Below, one piece after another: positions 4,727 through 5,729 of a DNA stretch of 5,729 nt. The notes under the pieces are model-generated. The model was not told the origin of the DNA. It made no database searches and saw nothing but the letters and a program-made list of their open reading frames with translations. The stretch is from JAZSMS01 sp045536015 (GTDB lineage: Bacteria > Bacillota > Clostridia > Christensenellales > QALW01), in NCBI GenBank assembly GCA_045536015.1, contig JAZSMS010000038.1:1-5729 (forward strand), given 5' to 3'. The translations under genes were made by a program, and so were the position numbers. The first letter of the stretch is position 1. Each line of letters opens with the position of its first letter.

Positions 4727-5729
4727 ATGTTTAAAACTAACGACCCTGTTGTTTATTTTTGCCGCATAATTTCCTGTGCAATAATCATAGTTCTAACAGT
4801 GCTTGCGGTTTGCTACGGCGCTTGGACAATAATTTTTGGCAAAATGAGTGACGGAAAATACGACAAAAATTTAAGCACCGATATGAATTCAGGCATTGTA
4901 GAAGGTGAAGGTAATATAGAAAACTTTAAAAATCTTCAAACACTTGAGCCACTTGAATTTGAAGAACCCGAAATTGATTCTAACCAAACCGTTACACAAA
5001 CCGATTCACTTACCGTTTTAAATAACAATATAAAAGATTGGATAAGCAACGGAAAGCCCGTAAGCGATAAAAACATAACAAACATTTTACTAATTGGTAA
5101 CGACGTTGACTCTACGCGTGCCGATGCTATGATGGTGCTTTCGCTTAACCATGCAAAAAAGACCATCACGTTAGCCTCGATAATGCGCGACCAATATTCG
5201 TATATAGTTCACGACGGTAAGGGTGCATTTGAAAAATTTCACCACGCCTGCGCATACGGTGGTCCCAAGCTTCAAATAGAAATGATAGAAAAGTATTACA
5301 AAATTTCCATTGATAATTACGCAGTTGTAAATTTTGTAACACTTCCTATAATAATAGATACTCTTGGAGGCATTGACGTAACGCTTACCAAAGCAGAAGC
5401 TGACTGTATGCGAAACGAGTGGTACTGCACCAGAGTTGACGGAGCAGGCGACTATACTCTTGCCGGTGAAGATGCTCTTTTATATATGCGAATACGCGAC
5501 GGTGTTGGCGGTGACGAAGGCAGAGTAGGCAGACAGCAAAAGGTACTTAAAAAGGTAATTTCTATGCTTTCTACCTATAACAAAGCTTCGCTTTTATCGC
5601 TTATTACCGAGCTTACTCCCCACATACGTACGGGATATACGTCTAACCAAATGCTTTCGCTTGCGGCACAGGCTTTGCAGGAAGGCTGGTTTGATTATAA
5701 AATTTCACAATACGCAGCACCTATCGAGG
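4727..5729 (+). CDS. LytR-CpsA-Psr (LCP) family cell-wall glycopolymer ligase, truncated by the window edge
   Basis: LCP proteins are membrane-anchored phosphotransferases that move lipid-linked glycopolymers (teichoic acid-like polymers, capsule) onto peptidoglycan outside the cell. The 334 visible codons begin MFKTNDPVV. Residues 12-37 form one membrane helix, giving an inside-to-outside type II topology. Residues 38-115 are a variable acidic linker. The LCP domain starts at NILLIGNDVDSTRADAMMVLSLN (119-141), with LASIMRDQY (149-157), KFHHACAYGGP (170-180), IDNYAVVNF (195-203), IDTLGGIDV (210-218), LAGEDALLYMRIRD (245-258) and GRVGRQQKVL (265-274). Asp126, Arg131, Asp133, Arg154, Arg255 and Arg269-Gln270 fall where the family has its pyrophosphate- and metal-binding residues. 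SIMRD replaces the common SIPRD. Cys227 and Cys234 may pair. GGAG lies 7 nt before the ATG. The end of the gene is missing, so extra C-terminal domains cannot be judged. Confidence 0.93.
   Translation, partial: MFKTNDPVVYFCRIISCAIIIVLTVLAVCYGAWTIIFGKMSDGKYDKNLSTDMNSGIVEGEGNIENFKNLQTLEPLEFEEPEIDSNQTVTQTDSLTVLNNNIKDWISNGKPVSDKNITNILLIGNDVDSTRADAMMVLSLNHAKKTITLASIMRDQYSYIVHDGKGAFEKFHHACAYGGPKLQIEMIEKYYKISIDNYAVVNFVTLPIIIDTLGGIDVTLTKAEADCMRNEWYCTRVDGAGDYTLAGEDALLYMRIRDGVGGDEGRVGRQQKVLKKVISMLSTYNKASLLSLITELTPHIRTGYTSNQMLSLAAQALQEGWFDYKISQYAAPIE

Noticed and set aside
4936..5169. Minus-strand open frame of 77 codons inside the LCP gene
   Set aside because: It is antisense to the linker and first LCP motif, which are clearly coding on the plus strand, and it shows no independent features.

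Overview
The window looks like chromosomal DNA of a low-to-moderate G+C Gram-positive bacterium, most likely a clostridial member of the Bacillota. Three things support this: the gene order hrcA-grpE-dnaK-dnaJ behind a perfect CIRCE operator, a DnaK lacking the extra ATPase-domain segment found in proteobacterial DnaK, and an LCP-family cell-wall ligase. TGA acts as a normal stop and purine-rich Shine-Dalgarno sites precede every gene. The genus cannot be fixed from the sequence.

Left part (1-3937, minus strand): the class I heat-shock operon. It has a fully consensus sigma-A promoter (TTGACA, 17 nt, TATAAT; 3909-3937) and a perfect CIRCE inverted repeat (3871-3897) in the 5' leader. hrcA (repressor), grpE (nucleotide exchange factor), dnaK (Hsp70) and the first 131 codons of dnaJ (J-protein, cut by the window edge) follow. 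grpE most likely starts at a TTG overlapping the end of hrcA. dnaJ starts 2 nt after the dnaK stop. The dnaJ message carries a perfect 12-bp hairpin across the codons of its catalytic HPD motif.

Middle part (about 3938-4658, plus strand): a divergent two-gene unit. The first gene is an unrecognised 54-residue protein of extreme basicity (14 Lys, 9 Arg, one acidic residue). It starts at a GTG that overlaps an AUG-UGA start-stop pair. The second is a clear MazF/EndoA mRNA interferase, followed by a strong intrinsic terminator. No MazE-like or ribbon-helix-helix antitoxin is visible in its usual place before mazF. The 43-nt gap holds an anti-Shine-Dalgarno segment directly after the small ORF stop, so mazF translation may depend on translation of the small ORF.

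Right part (4659-5729, plus strand): a separate promoter and an LytR-CpsA-Psr (LCP) gene truncated by the window edge. It has one N-terminal membrane anchor, an acidic linker and the phosphotransferase domain that attaches glycopolymers to the wall.

The heat-shock genes, mazF and the LCP gene belong to known families. The least explained element is the tiny basic protein and the leader architecture that links it to the toxin.
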